A stretch of DNA of 42,918 nucleotides from DATKHR01 sp035510155 (GCA_035510155.1 DATKHR010000139.1:1-42918), one strand, 5' to 3'. Positions 15,963-24,670 are shown, counted from the stretch's first letter. The notes: generated by a model from the sequence alone, not told the origin. Numbers and translations: made by a program.

Positions 15963-17318
15963 GTGCGATGCCGTCTCTGGCTGGCGAATGCGTGGGGCGC
16001 GATGGTCGTGGCGGGAATCACGCTCGGGGCACAGGCGCCCCAAGCTCCCTGGAGAGGAGCGGGTCCCCAACCGTGCGTGGGACCTGACGGCGGCGTCTTC
16101 AAGTGTCCTCCGGCTCCTCGAGCCCTGGCCGTCCGGGTGGGCCGGCTGTTCGACAGCAAGACGGGGCAGATCGCGACCAACCAGATCGTCCTCGTGATGG
16201 GCGAGCGTATTACTGCCGTGGGACCACAGGCGCAGATCACAGTTCCCGCGGGCGTTCAAGTGATTGATCTGGGTCAGGCGACCGTCCTGCCGGGCCTGAT
16301 CGACGCCCACACGCACATGTTCAACCAGCGCGTGCCGAACATGACGACCGAGGAGGCGATGCTCATCGCCGTGCAGAACGCGCAAGCCGATCTGCGGGCG
16401 GGCTTCACGTCGGCTCGCGATATGAGCTCCCACGGCAACGGCTACGGCGACGTCGCGATCCGCGAGGCGATCAATCAGGGTCGCATCGACGGGCCGAGAT
16501 ACCAGGTCTCGACGCGCGGGATTGGCTGGAGCCGAACGCCGGCGACGGCTCCTGAGGATCCGCTCGATCGAAAGGTCGTTCGATCGGTCGACGAGGCGCG
16601 TGCGGCGGTGCGCGAGCAGATTCAGCACGGCGCCGACTGGATCAAGCTGTATCCCACCGGCAACTACTCCTTCGCGCCGACCGGCGAAGCGCAATACGTC
16701 GTGACGTATCCGATGCCCGTCCTTCAGGCGCTCATCGACGAGACGCACCGGCTTGGCCACAAGGCCGGCTGCCACGTGTACGGCGGCGAGGGACAGAAAA
16801 ATTCCATCATCGCCGGCTGCGACACGATCGAGCATGCGTTCGGCCTCGATCAGGGGCAGGCGGACATGATGGTTGCCAAAAAGCTCTACTACGATCCGAC
16901 GCTCCAGCGATATATCGAGCCGTCCATCGACGACAGCGATGTGAAGAGCACGGGCGGCAAATTTCGCATGATTCCCATCTTCGAGAAGGCCGTATCGCTT
17001 GCGGCCGCGACGAAGGGGCTGAAGATCATGATGGGCAGCGGCGTGGATGGGTCGACCTACCCACATGGGACGCAGGGGCTCGACTTCGAGGTCCTCGTGA
17101 AGCACGGCGGCCTGACGCCCGTCAAAGCCATCCAGGCCGCGACCACGATCAACGCCGAGGTGCTCGGCTGGCAGGATCGCGTCGGGTCGATCGACGCCGG
17201 CAAGTACGCCGATCTCGTCGCGGTGTCGGGTGATCCGCTGTCCGATATCACCGAGCTTCAGCGGGTGAAGTTCGTGATGAAGGGTGGGAAGGTGGTCAAG
17301 AACGAGCTCGCGCCTTGA
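15963..17318 (+). CDS. secreted metal-dependent amidohydrolase (imidazolonepropionase-like)
   Basis: A 451-residue exported amidohydrolase. GTG 15963 is chosen because GGAGGAG at 15949-15955 is its ribosome site; the longer in-frame GTG at 15948 would place that site inside the gene. The N-terminus (basic RCR, then LWLANAWGAMVVAGITLGAQA) is a signal peptide. Metal ligands are all visible: LIDAHTHMF (HxH), ADWIKLYPTGNYSF (bridging Lys), KAGCHVYGG (His), CDTIEHAFGL (His) and MGSGVDGSTYPHG (Asp). The C-terminus closes the beta-sandwich (GSIDAGKYADLVAVSGDPL). Related proteins include Xaa-Pro dipeptidase-like and organophosphate-acting enzymes; the substrate cannot be chosen here. Confidence 0.9.
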   Translation: MRCRLWLANAWGAMVVAGITLGAQAPQAPWRGAGPQPCVGPDGGVFKCPPAPRALAVRVGRLFDSKTGQIATNQIVLVMGERITAVGPQAQITVPAGVQVIDLGQATVLPGLIDAHTHMFNQRVPNMTTEEAMLIAVQNAQADLRAGFTSARDMSSHGNGYGDVAIREAINQGRIDGPRYQVSTRGIGWSRTPATAPEDPLDRKVVRSVDEARAAVREQIQHGADWIKLYPTGNYSFAPTGEAQYVVTYPMPVLQALIDETHRLGHKAGCHVYGGEGQKNSIIAGCDTIEHAFGLDQGQADMMVAKKLYYDPTLQRYIEPSIDDSDVKSTGGKFRMIPIFEKAVSLAAATKGLKIMMGSGVDGSTYPHGTQGLDFEVLVKHGGLTPVKAIQAATTINAEVLGWQDRVGSIDAGKYADLVAVSGDPLSDITELQRVKFVMKGGKVVKNELAP

Positions 17319-17361
17319 GTGGACGCGAGGCGGTGAGCACTTTGCGGGCACGAGGTCTGAG

Positions 17362-18909
17362 ATGAGCAACGTGGACCAAACAGTACGACCGGATCTGGCG
17401 ACAGGCGTCGCGGCCCGCGAGGTCGCCAAGGATGGGATGTTGCTCGGGCGCGTCGGCGACGACGAGGTGCTGCTCGTCCGAGCCGGGGAGGAGTTCTTCG
17501 CTGTCGGCGCCCACTGCACGCACTATCACGGTGCGCTCGTCGACGGAATCGTCGTCGGCGACACGCTGCGGTGCCCGCTCCATCACGCCTGCTTCAGCTT
17601 GCGAAGCGGGGAGGTGCTTCGTGCGCCTGCGCTGGATCCCATTCCGTGCTGGCGTGTCGAGCGGCAAGGCGAGACCGTGTCGGTTCGCGAGAAGCTGGTG
17701 GCCTCGCGGCCGGCGCGACCCGCCCGACCGGCGTCACGGCCGGCGAGTCCGACGCCACGGTCGATCATGATTGTCGGGGGCGGCGCCGCCGGGCTCGCGG
17801 CTGCGGACATGGTGAGGCGTGAAGGGTATGAGGGGCCGGTCACGATCGTGAGCGCCGACGACGATCCGCCCGTTGATCGCCCGAATCTCTCGAAGGATTT
17901 CCTGGCAGGCGAGGCGCAGGACGACTGGATACCTCTGTGGCCACCGGAGACCTATGCAGAGCGGCACGTCGACCTGGTCCTGCGGAGACGCGTGTCGTCG
18001 ATCGATCCCGTTTCGCGCTCCGTGCTGCTCGACGACGGGTCGCGTCGCGAGTTCGGGGCTCTTCTCATCGCGACTGGTGCCGATCCTGTGAGACTGCCGA
18101 TTCCGGGCGCGGACAGTCGCCAGGTGTTCTATCTCCGGTCCTTTGCCGACAGCCGGGCGATCGTTGAGCGCGCGCGGGCCGCGAAACATGTCGTCGTAGT
18201 CGGTGCGAGCTTCATAGGGCTCGAAGTGTCGGCCTCCCTCCGGGCGCGCGGGATCGCCGTGGACGTGGTCGCTCCCGAGCGCGTGCCGCTCGAGCGTGTC
18301 ATGGGGGTCGAGGTTGGTCGGTTCGTGCAGTCTCTACACGAGGCGCAAGGTGTCGTGTTCCATCTTGGCCAGACCGTGTCTTCTGTTGCCGGGCGGACGG
18401 TGACGCTCAGCGGGGGCGGCACGCTCGATGCCGACTTCGTGGTCGTGGGCGTCGGTGTGCGGCCGGCCACGGCAGTGGCGGAGAAGTCGGGGCTGGCGCT
18501 GGATCGTGGGATTGCCGTCAACGAGTACCTGGAAACGAGCGCTCCGGGCGTGTTTGCCGCCGGCGATGTCGCCCGGTGGCCGGACCCGCACACGGGAGAG
18601 CGTATTCGAGTGGAGCACTGGGTCGTGGCCGAGCGCCAGGGTCAAGTCGCGGCGCGGAACATGCTGGGCCGCCGTGAACGGTTCGACGCCGTGCCGTTCT
18701 TTTGGAGCCAACACTACGACGTCTCGATCAAATACGTCGGACATGCGGAGCGCTGGGACGCGGTCCGCGTGGACGGTACGCTCGAGGCCCGAAACTGCGC
18801 GGTCACCTATTCTCGCGATGGCCGGCGGCTCGCCGTTGTCACAATCCATCGGGACCGCGAGAGCCTCTCGGCCGAAGTGCAGTTGGAGCGGGCTCGAGCA
18901 TCGGAGTAA
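17362..18909 (+). CDS. Rieske-domain FAD-dependent oxidoreductase (AIFM3-like)
   Basis: A 515-residue two-domain flavoprotein. The N-terminal Rieske domain has C52-x-H54 (HCTHYHG) and C71-x2-H74 (CPLHHACF) for a [2Fe-2S] cluster. An Ala/Pro/Arg-rich linker (about 112-132) leads to an FAD domain with IMIVGGGAAGLAAADM (about 136-151), an NAD domain with VVVVGASFIGLEVSAS, and a second FAD motif, GVFAAGDVARWPD. The C-terminal dimerisation domain (FFWSQHYDVSIKYVGHA) is of the ferredoxin-reductase type. The family moves electrons from NAD(P)H to Rieske ferredoxins or acts alone; no oxygenase gene is adjacent. The frame is open upstream to 17284, but the family N-terminus fits ATG 17362. Confidence 0.92.
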   Translation: MSNVDQTVRPDLATGVAAREVAKDGMLLGRVGDDEVLLVRAGEEFFAVGAHCTHYHGALVDGIVVGDTLRCPLHHACFSLRSGEVLRAPALDPIPCWRVERQGETVSVREKLVASRPARPARPASRPASPTPRSIMIVGGGAAGLAAADMVRREGYEGPVTIVSADDDPPVDRPNLSKDFLAGEAQDDWIPLWPPETYAERHVDLVLRRRVSSIDPVSRSVLLDDGSRREFGALLIATGADPVRLPIPGADSRQVFYLRSFADSRAIVERARAAKHVVVVGASFIGLEVSASLRARGIAVDVVAPERVPLERVMGVEVGRFVQSLHEAQGVVFHLGQTVSSVAGRTVTLSGGGTLDADFVVVGVGVRPATAVAEKSGLALDRGIAVNEYLETSAPGVFAAGDVARWPDPHTGERIRVEHWVVAERQGQVAARNMLGRRERFDAVPFFWSQHYDVSIKYVGHAERWDAVRVDGTLEARNCAVTYSRDGRRLAVVTIHRDRESLSAEVQLERARASE

Positions 18910-18930
18910 TTAATCGCCAGGGGACCGCCA

Positions 18931-19314
18931 ATGGACGATCAGAGGTCGGCGGAAAACGGTGAGCTGGACGAAGCGTTGGAGGAGTCGTTCCCCGCCAGCG
19001 ACCCTCCGGCGAATACCGTCGAGACCGGCGTTCGCGTCGGCTTCACGTCACTCGCGGCACCTGTGACGAACAACGCCACGTTGCGGCGATTCGAGCTCAT
19101 GATCGGCGACGACACGGCATTTCTCGCGTACGATCGCACGCCAGAATCGCTCATTCTCATTCACACCGAGGTTCCCGCACCGTTCCGCGGTGAACACTTT
19201 GGAGAGGCGCTGGTGAAAGCCGCCATCGAGTACGGACGGGCAGAGCATTTGCGCATCGTTGCCGTGTGTCCGTTCGCCAGAGCGTACCTTCGCAAACACC
19301 CGCACCTCGCCTAA
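18931..19314 (+). CDS. small GNAT-type N-acetyltransferase with acidic N-terminal tail
   Basis: A 127-residue protein. Residues about 10-30 contain LDEALEESFPASDPPANT, a short acidic motif found as a stand-alone or leading segment in many small bacterial proteins of unknown role. Residues about 45-127 look like the COG2388 mini-GNAT fold, with FELMIGDDTAFLAYDRTPES, LILIHTEVPAPFRGEHFGEA (the acetyl-CoA loop position) and LRIVAVCPFARAYLRKHPHL at the end. The substrate is unknown. CAGGGG upstream serves as the ribosome site. It lies 21 bases after the Rieske oxidoreductase, so the two are probably one transcript. Confidence 0.78.
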   Translation: MDDQRSAENGELDEALEESFPASDPPANTVETGVRVGFTSLAAPVTNNATLRRFELMIGDDTAFLAYDRTPESLILIHTEVPAPFRGEHFGEALVKAAIEYGRAEHLRIVAVCPFARAYLRKHPHLA

Positions 19315-19337
19315 TCTTCGCGGGAGCTGCACTGCAC

Positions 19338-19367
19338 TTGAAAATGCTGGCGGGTTGTCGGTATCGT
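19338..19367 (+). promoter_or_regulatory. candidate sigma-70 promoter of the sdh operon
   Basis: TTGAAA (19338-19343), an 18-base spacer and TATCGT (19362-19367) resemble a -35/-10 pair. It lies 34 bases before the ATG of the membrane-anchor gene, whose GGAGGG ribosome site would be in the leader. Called by eye only. Confidence 0.35.
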
Positions 19368-19401
19368 TCCGTGGTCCGCTGGCGATCATCGGAGGGTTGT
19401 C

Positions 19402-20205
19402 ATGTTCGAGGTCTCGGTCCCTCTGGCTCGGAGTCGATTTGGCGCTACGGTGCGCCGCGACGCGTGGTGGGTGCAGCCGCTCGTCGTCTTCCTCGGGTTA
19501 TCGACCTTCGTCGTTTACGCGACGTGGGCGGCCTTTCAGGGCGACCACTACACCTTCGGCCCGTATCTCTCGCCCTTCTACTCTCCAGAGATCTTCGGCG
19601 CGTCGCCGCGTAGCTGGTTCGGACCCAAACCAGCGGCGTGGCCGGCATGGCTTCCATTTTCGCCGGCGCTCATCATCCTGCCGATTCCCGGCATCTTCCG
19701 GCTGACGTGCTACTACTACCGCGGCGCGTACTACAAGGCATTCTGGGCGGATCCGCCGTCCTGCGCCGTCGGGGAGCCCAGGTCGACCTACCGCGGTGAG
19801 AATTCGTTTCCGCTGATCCTTCAGAATTTTCATCGCTACCTGCTCTTTCTGTCCGTGGGCGTTCTCCTGATCCTCGCCACCGATGTGTGGAAGGCGTTCT
19901 GGTTCACCGATCCGGCGACCGGAACGGCGTCCTTTGGTATCGGGCTCGGCAGCATCGTCCTTACCGTGAACACGGTGCTGCTCGGCGGATATCTGTTCGG
20001 CTGTCATTCGATGCGACACGTGGTCGGCGGCTGCGTCGACGAACTGTCCCGGGGCCCGCTTGGCCTGACTCCCTATGCCTGCGTCAGCTGCCTCAACCGG
20101 CGGCATATGGCCTGGGCCTGGGCCAGCCTCTTCTCCGTGGGCTTCGCGGACCTCTACGTCCGCCTCTGCTCCATCGGCGTGTGGCCGGATCCCCGGATTG
20201 TGTGA
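19402..20205 (+). CDS. succinate dehydrogenase/fumarate reductase membrane anchor subunit
   Basis: A 267-residue membrane protein with about five helices: PLVVFLGLSTFVVYATWAAF, PALIILPIPGIFRLTCYYY, YLLFLSVGVLLILATDVW, IVLTVNTVLLGGYLFGC and MAWAWASLFSVGFADLYV. Histidines in QNFHRYL and GCHSMRHVVGG could serve as heme ligands, as in cytochrome b anchors. There is also a cysteine pair, YACVSCLNRRH. It is not similar by eye to the E. coli SdhC/SdhD pair. The assignment rests on its membrane nature and its position directly before sdhA, with which it shares one base (TGATG). GGAGGG precedes its ATG. Confidence 0.75.
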   Translation: MFEVSVPLARSRFGATVRRDAWWVQPLVVFLGLSTFVVYATWAAFQGDHYTFGPYLSPFYSPEIFGASPRSWFGPKPAAWPAWLPFSPALIILPIPGIFRLTCYYYRGAYYKAFWADPPSCAVGEPRSTYRGENSFPLILQNFHRYLLFLSVGVLLILATDVWKAFWFTDPATGTASFGIGLGSIVLTVNTVLLGGYLFGCHSMRHVVGGCVDELSRGPLGLTPYACVSCLNRRHMAWAWASLFSVGFADLYVRLCSIGVWPDPRIV

Positions 20206-22019
20206 TGCCTGATTACCAGACGCACGATTACGATGTACTGGTTGTCGGGGCGGGGGGCGCCGGGCTGCGCGCGGCCATCGAAGCGTCGGCGGCGGGCGTA
20301 TCCGTCGGTCTCGTCTGCAAGTCGCTGCTTGGCAAAGCGCACACCGTCATGGCCGAAGGCGGCATCGCGGCAGCGCTGGCCAATGTTGACGATCGGGACA
20401 ATTGGAGCGTCCACTTCGCCGACACCATGCGTGGAGGCCAGTACGTGAACAACTGGCGCATGGCCGAGCTCCACGCCAAAGAGGCGCCGGCTCGCGTTCG
20501 GGAGCTCGAAGCCTGGGGCGCGATGTTCGATCGGACTCCGGACGGAAGGATCCTTCAGCGCAACTTCGGCGGGCATCGTTACCCGCGCCTTGCGCACGTC
20601 GGCGACCGCACCGGCCTGGAGATGATCCGCACGCTTCAGGACCACGGCATCCACCAGGGGATCGACGTGCACATGGAATGCACGATCACCCGTCTGCTCA
20701 AGAACGATGGCCGGGTCGTCGGCGCCTTCGGGTACGAGCGGGAACGCGGCCGCTTCACGCTGTTTCGCACCCGCTCGCTCGTCCTGGCGACGGGGGGCGT
20801 GGGCCGCGCGTACAAGATTACGAGCAACAGTTGGGAGTACACGGGGGACGGCCACGCGCTCGCGTACGACGCGGGCGCCGAGCTGGTCGATATGGAGTTC
20901 GTGCAGTTTCACCCGACCGGGATGATCTGGCCGCCGGGCGTCCGAGGCATCCTCGTCACAGAAGGCGTGAGGGGTGAGGGCGGCGTCCTGAAAAACAAAG
21001 ATGGCCGGCGGTTCATGTTCGACGACATCCCGGCGAATTATCGGGCGCAAACGGCTGAGAGCGAGGACGAGGGCTGGCGATACACGCAAGGCGACAAGAG
21101 CGCCCGCCGCCCACCCGAGCTGCTCACGCGCGACCACGTGAGCCGCTGCATCGTGCGGGAGATCAAAGAAGGTCGGGGCAGTCCGCACGGCGGGGTGTAC
21201 CTCGACATTTCCTGGATCAAGAGCCGGATGCCGAACGCGGCGGCGCACATCAAGAAGAAGCTGCCGAGCATGTACCACCAGTTCAAGCAGCTTGCAGACA
21301 TCGACATCACCGAGGAGCCGATGGAAGTCGGCCCGACCACGCACTACATCATGGGCGGCATCCGCGTCGATGCCGACACACAGATGTCGAGCCTGCCCGG
21401 GCTCTTCGCAGCCGGCGAGTGCGCGGCCGGCATCAACGGTGCAAATCGGCTCGGCGGCAATTCGCTGTCGGATCTGCTCGTTTTCGGCAAACGAGCCGGC
21501 GAGTCTGCCGCACGGTTCGCCCGGGAGCAGCGCGCGGCGTCGATTGACGGCGGCGAGATCGACGAAGCGGCGCGCCTTGCGGTCGAGCCGTTCGAGAGGA
21601 GCGCCCCGGGTGAAGGGCCGTACCAGGTCCAATACACTCTGCAGGAAACGATGCAGGACCTCGTCGGCATCGTGAGAAACGAAGCCGAGATGCGGCGGGC
21701 GCTCGCCTGTCTCTCGACACTGCGCGAGCGCGCGAGCCGCGTCGGCGTCGGAGGCCATCGCGAGTACAACCCGGCGTGGCATGCCGCGCTCGATCTGCAC
21801 AATCTGTTGACCGTCTCCGAAGCCATCACCAGGTCGGCGCTCGAGCGACGCGAGAGCCGCGGGGGGCATTTTCGGGAAGACTATCCGGACAAGGACGCCG
21901 CTTTCGGAACGATCAATGTCGTGGTTCGCAAGGGGCCAGACGACAGCATGCAGGTGTCCAGGGCGCCGATTCCCGCGATGCCGGAGGAATTGAAGCGCAT
22001 CATCGACGAGATGAAGTAG
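20205..22019 (+). CDS. sdhA: succinate dehydrogenase/fumarate reductase flavoprotein subunit
   Basis: A 604-residue flavoprotein, the normal size for SdhA/FrdA. It oxidises succinate to fumarate (or the reverse). DVLVVGAGGAGLRAAIEA near residues 10-27 binds FAD. GKAHTVMAEGGIAAAL contains the His used for covalent flavin. MEFVQFHPTGMIWPPGV and VTEGVRGEGGVL form the active site. PTTHYIMGGIRVDADTQM and AAGECAAGINGANRLGGNSL give the substrate-binding histidine and arginine regions. The frame is open upstream to 19887, inside the anchor gene, but the family N-terminus and the one-base stop/start overlap support ATG 20205. The stop is followed by a short repeated GATGAAGT stretch before sdhB. Confidence 0.95.
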   Translation: MPDYQTHDYDVLVVGAGGAGLRAAIEASAAGVSVGLVCKSLLGKAHTVMAEGGIAAALANVDDRDNWSVHFADTMRGGQYVNNWRMAELHAKEAPARVRELEAWGAMFDRTPDGRILQRNFGGHRYPRLAHVGDRTGLEMIRTLQDHGIHQGIDVHMECTITRLLKNDGRVVGAFGYERERGRFTLFRTRSLVLATGGVGRAYKITSNSWEYTGDGHALAYDAGAELVDMEFVQFHPTGMIWPPGVRGILVTEGVRGEGGVLKNKDGRRFMFDDIPANYRAQTAESEDEGWRYTQGDKSARRPPELLTRDHVSRCIVREIKEGRGSPHGGVYLDISWIKSRMPNAAAHIKKKLPSMYHQFKQLADIDITEEPMEVGPTTHYIMGGIRVDADTQMSSLPGLFAAGECAAGINGANRLGGNSLSDLLVFGKRAGESAARFAREQRAASIDGGEIDEAARLAVEPFERSAPGEGPYQVQYTLQETMQDLVGIVRNEAEMRRALACLSTLRERASRVGVGGHREYNPAWHAALDLHNLLTVSEAITRSALERRESRGGHFREDYPDKDAAFGTINVVVRKGPDDSMQVSRAPIPAMPEELKRIIDEMK

Positions 22020-22032
22020 AGATGAAGTCGAG

Positions 22033-22782
22033 ATGACGACAACAGCGACGTTTCGAGTCTGGCGCGGCGAAGGGGCCTCGGGCGCCTTCAAGGACTATAC
22101 GACCACGCTGTCGGAGGGCATGGTGGTCCTGGACGCCATCCATCAGATTCAGGCCGAGCAGGCCAACGATCTTGCCGTCCGCTGGAACTGCAAGGCGGGG
22201 AAATGCGGCTCATGCTCGGCCGAAGTCAATGGCAATCCGCGCCTCATGTGCATGACCAGGCTGAACCAGCTCGATTTGTCGGCACCGGTGACGGTTGAGC
22301 CCATGCGGAGCTTTCCGCCGATCAGGGACCTGGTGACCGACGTCTCGTGGAACTTTGGCGTCAAGAAAGGCATCAGACGCTTCAAGCCACGGCTTCCGGG
22401 AGGCCTCGACGGGGCGTGGCGGATGGCTCAGCCCGACGTCGAACGGGTACAGGAATTCCGGAAGTGCATCGAATGCTTTTTGTGCCAGGACGTATGCCAC
22501 GTGCTTCGCGAGCACAGGATGTTCGACGCCTTTGCGGGGCCTCGGCATTTCGTGTACGCGGCCGGGCTCGAGATGCACCCCATCGATGCCGAGGATCGGA
22601 CGCGGGATCTCAAGAACGCCCAGGGCATCGGCTACTGCAACATCACGAAGTGTTGCACGAAGGTATGCCCGGAGAACATCGCGATTACCGATAACGCCAT
22701 CATCCCCCTGAAAGAGCGCGTCGTCGACCGACTGTACGATCCGGTTGCCAAAATCTTCCGAACGCTTCGAAACGCCAAATGA
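22033..22782 (+). CDS. sdhB: succinate dehydrogenase/fumarate reductase iron-sulfur subunit
   Basis: A 249-residue iron-sulfur protein linking the flavin to the membrane. The [2Fe-2S] ligands are in NCKAGKCGSCSAEVNG and LMCM. The [4Fe-4S] set begins CIECFLCQDVC, and the second set is YCNITKCCTKVCPENIAI, matching the C-x5-C-x3-C-P pattern of SdhB with one extra cysteine inside. All ten or so expected cysteines are present. It follows sdhA by 13 bases and ends the operon. The anchor-A-B order with a single membrane subunit is common to non-proteobacterial enzymes. The direction of catalysis (Sdh or Frd) cannot be decided from sequence alone. Confidence 0.94.
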   Translation: MTTTATFRVWRGEGASGAFKDYTTTLSEGMVVLDAIHQIQAEQANDLAVRWNCKAGKCGSCSAEVNGNPRLMCMTRLNQLDLSAPVTVEPMRSFPPIRDLVTDVSWNFGVKKGIRRFKPRLPGGLDGAWRMAQPDVERVQEFRKCIECFLCQDVCHVLREHRMFDAFAGPRHFVYAAGLEMHPIDAEDRTRDLKNAQGIGYCNITKCCTKVCPENIAITDNAIIPLKERVVDRLYDPVAKIFRTLRNAK

Positions 22783-22848
22783 GCGAAGCGCCGGGCTCCC
22801 CAAGGCGGCATTGCCGGAGTGACGCCGCGTGAGGGGGGAGGAGGTACC

Positions 22849-23355
22849 ATGCAGTTCGAGCTCAAGAGGCTGTCGCCCGACGCACTGCCCGCGGCCCTCG
22901 AGAAGGCTCGCGTCTATCGCTTCCTGAACGAGCCCGGCGAAGCGGAGAGCATCTGTCGCGATGTGCTCGCCGTCGACCCGAACAACCAGGAAGCGCTCGT
23001 CATCTTGCTGCTCGCGCTGACCGACCAGTTCGAGACCGGGGTCGCGCAGGCGGCCATCGACGCCCGTTCAGTGATCGAGCGGCTGACCGACGCGTACGCG
23101 CGGGCGTATTACACCGGCATCATCTTCGAGCGCCGGGCGAAGGCGCAGGTGCATCACTGCGTGCCGGGGTACGGCCCGCGCGCGTACGAGTGGCTCCGCG
23201 AGGCCATGAGGTGGTACGAGAGAGCTGAAGCGTCCAGGCCGGTCGGCAACGATGACGCGCGGCTTCGTTGGAATGCCTGCGCACGGCTGCTCATGAGCGA
23301 TCAGCATCTGGCGCCGGCCATCGAAGAACGCGGCGAGCCGCTGCTCCTGGAGTGA
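22849..23355 (+). CDS. TPR-like helical protein of unknown function
   Basis: A 168-residue protein. The in-frame GTG at 22819 is rejected because a very strong ribosome site (GGGGGGAGGAGG, 22833-22843) stands six bases before ATG 22849. Residues about 15-50 fit one tetratricopeptide unit: KARVYRFLNEPGEAESICRD, then AVDPNNQEALVILLLAL. The middle contains RAYYTGIIFERRAKAQ and the end YEWLREAMRWYERAEASRPV, a second helical pair. No signal peptide or catalytic motif is seen. Very similar small TPR proteins are common in soil Acidobacteriota, but I cannot name a role. It lies between sdhB and nat on the same strand. Confidence 0.65.
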   Translation: MQFELKRLSPDALPAALEKARVYRFLNEPGEAESICRDVLAVDPNNQEALVILLLALTDQFETGVAQAAIDARSVIERLTDAYARAYYTGIIFERRAKAQVHHCVPGYGPRAYEWLREAMRWYERAEASRPVGNDDARLRWNACARLLMSDQHLAPAIEERGEPLLLE

Positions 23356-23359
23356 ATCA

Positions 23360-24220
23360 GTGGCCGACCCGATGGTGACCGCTGGATTCGACCGGACGCG
23401 GTTCGACCTCGATGCGTATTTGACGCGTGTCGGCTATTCAGGATCTCCCACTCCGACGCTTGACACGCTAGCGGCTATTCATCTTCTGCACGCCCAGGCC
23501 ATTCCCTTCGAGAACCTGAACCCGTTCCTGCGATGGCCGGTCCGGCTGGATCCGGAGTCGCTCCAGCAGAAGCTGGTGCGCGAGGGGCGCGGCGGCTACT
23601 GCTTCGAGCAGAATCTCCTGTTCGGCCACGCGCTCCGCGAGCTTGGTTTTCGTGTCACGTGGCTTGCTGCCCGCGTCGTATGGAGCGCTCCTGCGGATTC
23701 GATTCCCCCCCGCAGTCACATGCTGCTCCTCGTCGACCTCGCGGGCCGTGCGTACGTGGCCGACGTGGGATTCGGCGGGTTGACGCTGACGGCGCCGCTC
23801 CGCCTGGAGACCGAGATCGAGCAGGCAACTCCTCACGAGTCGTTCCGGTTGATGGGGCTTCCCGGCGGATTTCTCCTTCAGGCGCGCGTCAACGGCGCCT
23901 GGGAGGCGCTGTATCGGTTCGATCTCCAGGAGCAGTTCCTTCCTGATTACGAGGTGTCGAGCTGGTATCTCTCCAACCATCCCGCTTCGCGCTTCGTGAC
24001 GGGCCTGATGGCGGCTCGGCCGGCGGTCGATCGCCGGTACGCCCTGCGCAACGCCGATCTTGCGGTGCATCACTTGAATGGGCAGACCGACCGCCGGACG
24101 ATCAGGAGCGTTCCGGAGATGCGATCCGTGCTCGAAGATGTGTTTCGGCTCACATTGCCGGTCGGCTCCGAGTTGGACGCCGGTCTGGAGCGGGTCGTGA
24201 CGCAGCCGGTCACAGCGTGA
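23360..24220 (+). CDS. nat: arylamine N-acetyltransferase
   Basis: A 286-residue NAT enzyme, which moves acetyl groups from acetyl-CoA to aromatic amines or hydrazines. The catalytic triad is visible: Cys in GRGGYCFEQNLLFGHAL, His in IPPRSHMLLLVDL and Asp in AYVADVGFGGLTLTAPL. The N-terminal IPFENLNPFLRWPVRLD is also typical. GTG 23360 is preferred to ATG 23372, since GGAG at 23349-23352 is seven bases before the GTG. It sits four bases after the TPR gene's stop, and its own stop overlaps an in-frame GTG of the next reading frame, suggesting a shared transcript. Confidence 0.95.
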   Translation: MADPMVTAGFDRTRFDLDAYLTRVGYSGSPTPTLDTLAAIHLLHAQAIPFENLNPFLRWPVRLDPESLQQKLVREGRGGYCFEQNLLFGHALRELGFRVTWLAARVVWSAPADSIPPRSHMLLLVDLAGRAYVADVGFGGLTLTAPLRLETEIEQATPHESFRLMGLPGGFLLQARVNGAWEALYRFDLQEQFLPDYEVSSWYLSNHPASRFVTGLMAARPAVDRRYALRNADLAVHHLNGQTDRRTIRSVPEMRSVLEDVFRLTLPVGSELDAGLERVVTQPVTA

Positions 24221-24252
24221 CTGCGACCGATTACTTAAGAGCGGGTCCGTTC

Positions 24253-24669
24253 ATGCGACCAGCGACGCGAATACTCCTTCCCGCCCTGGCTCTGTCAATC
24301 GGGGGGTGCGCCGCGCGGTCGCACGCACCGAGGACAGCGCCCGCCACCCGTCGTCTGGAGGTCCGCGAAGGGCTCGCGTCGTATTACGCGCGCGATTTCG
24401 ACCGCAAGATGACGGCGAGCGGCGTTCGATTCGACAATCGCGCGATGATGGCGGCTCACCCCGCCTATCCGTTCGGAACGCTGATTCGCGTGACGAATCT
24501 GACGAACGGCCGCTCCGTGCAGGTGCGGGTTCAGGATCGCGGTCCCGCGCCCGGCCCGCGCGCCGCCGGCGTCATCATCGATCTGTCCTTCGCGGCCGCG
24601 CGGGCGCTCGACTTCGTTCAGGAAGGCCGGACGCGCGTTCGACTCGAAGTGCTTCGCTGGGGAAGCTGA
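24253..24669 (+). CDS. rlpA: RlpA-like double-psi beta-barrel lipoprotein
   Basis: A 138-residue lipoprotein. The first 18 residues (MRPATRILLPALALSIGG) end in the lipobox IGGC, with Cys19 as the lipid-bearing residue. That is why ATG 24253 is preferred to the GTG at 24217. The rest is one RlpA/DPBB domain: GLASYYARDFDRKMTASGVR, FDNRAMMAAHPAYPFGTLIR, VTNLTNGRSVQVRVQDRGP and IIDLSFAAARALDF. RlpA proteins bind or cleave denuded glycan strands at the septum. No SPOR domain is present, so it is the short form. It ends one base short of the convergent gene's stop. Confidence 0.88.
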   Translation: MRPATRILLPALALSIGGCAARSHAPRTAPATRRLEVREGLASYYARDFDRKMTASGVRFDNRAMMAAHPAYPFGTLIRVTNLTNGRSVQVRVQDRGPAPGPRAAGVIIDLSFAAARALDFVQEGRTRVRLEVLRWGS

Positions 24670-24670
24670 G

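Noticed and set aside
15198..17519. 773-residue open frame on the minus strand
   Set aside because: Runs antisense across the muramidase and amidohydrolase, both of which show clear catalytic motifs; the product is low-complexity Arg/Ala/Val-rich.
19887..20204. In-frame extension of sdhA into the anchor gene
   Set aside because: The family N-terminus and FAD motif begin right after ATG 20205; the extension overlaps a real membrane protein in another frame.
20154..22091. 645-residue open frame on the minus strand
   Set aside because: Antisense to sdhA, with no recognisable domain.
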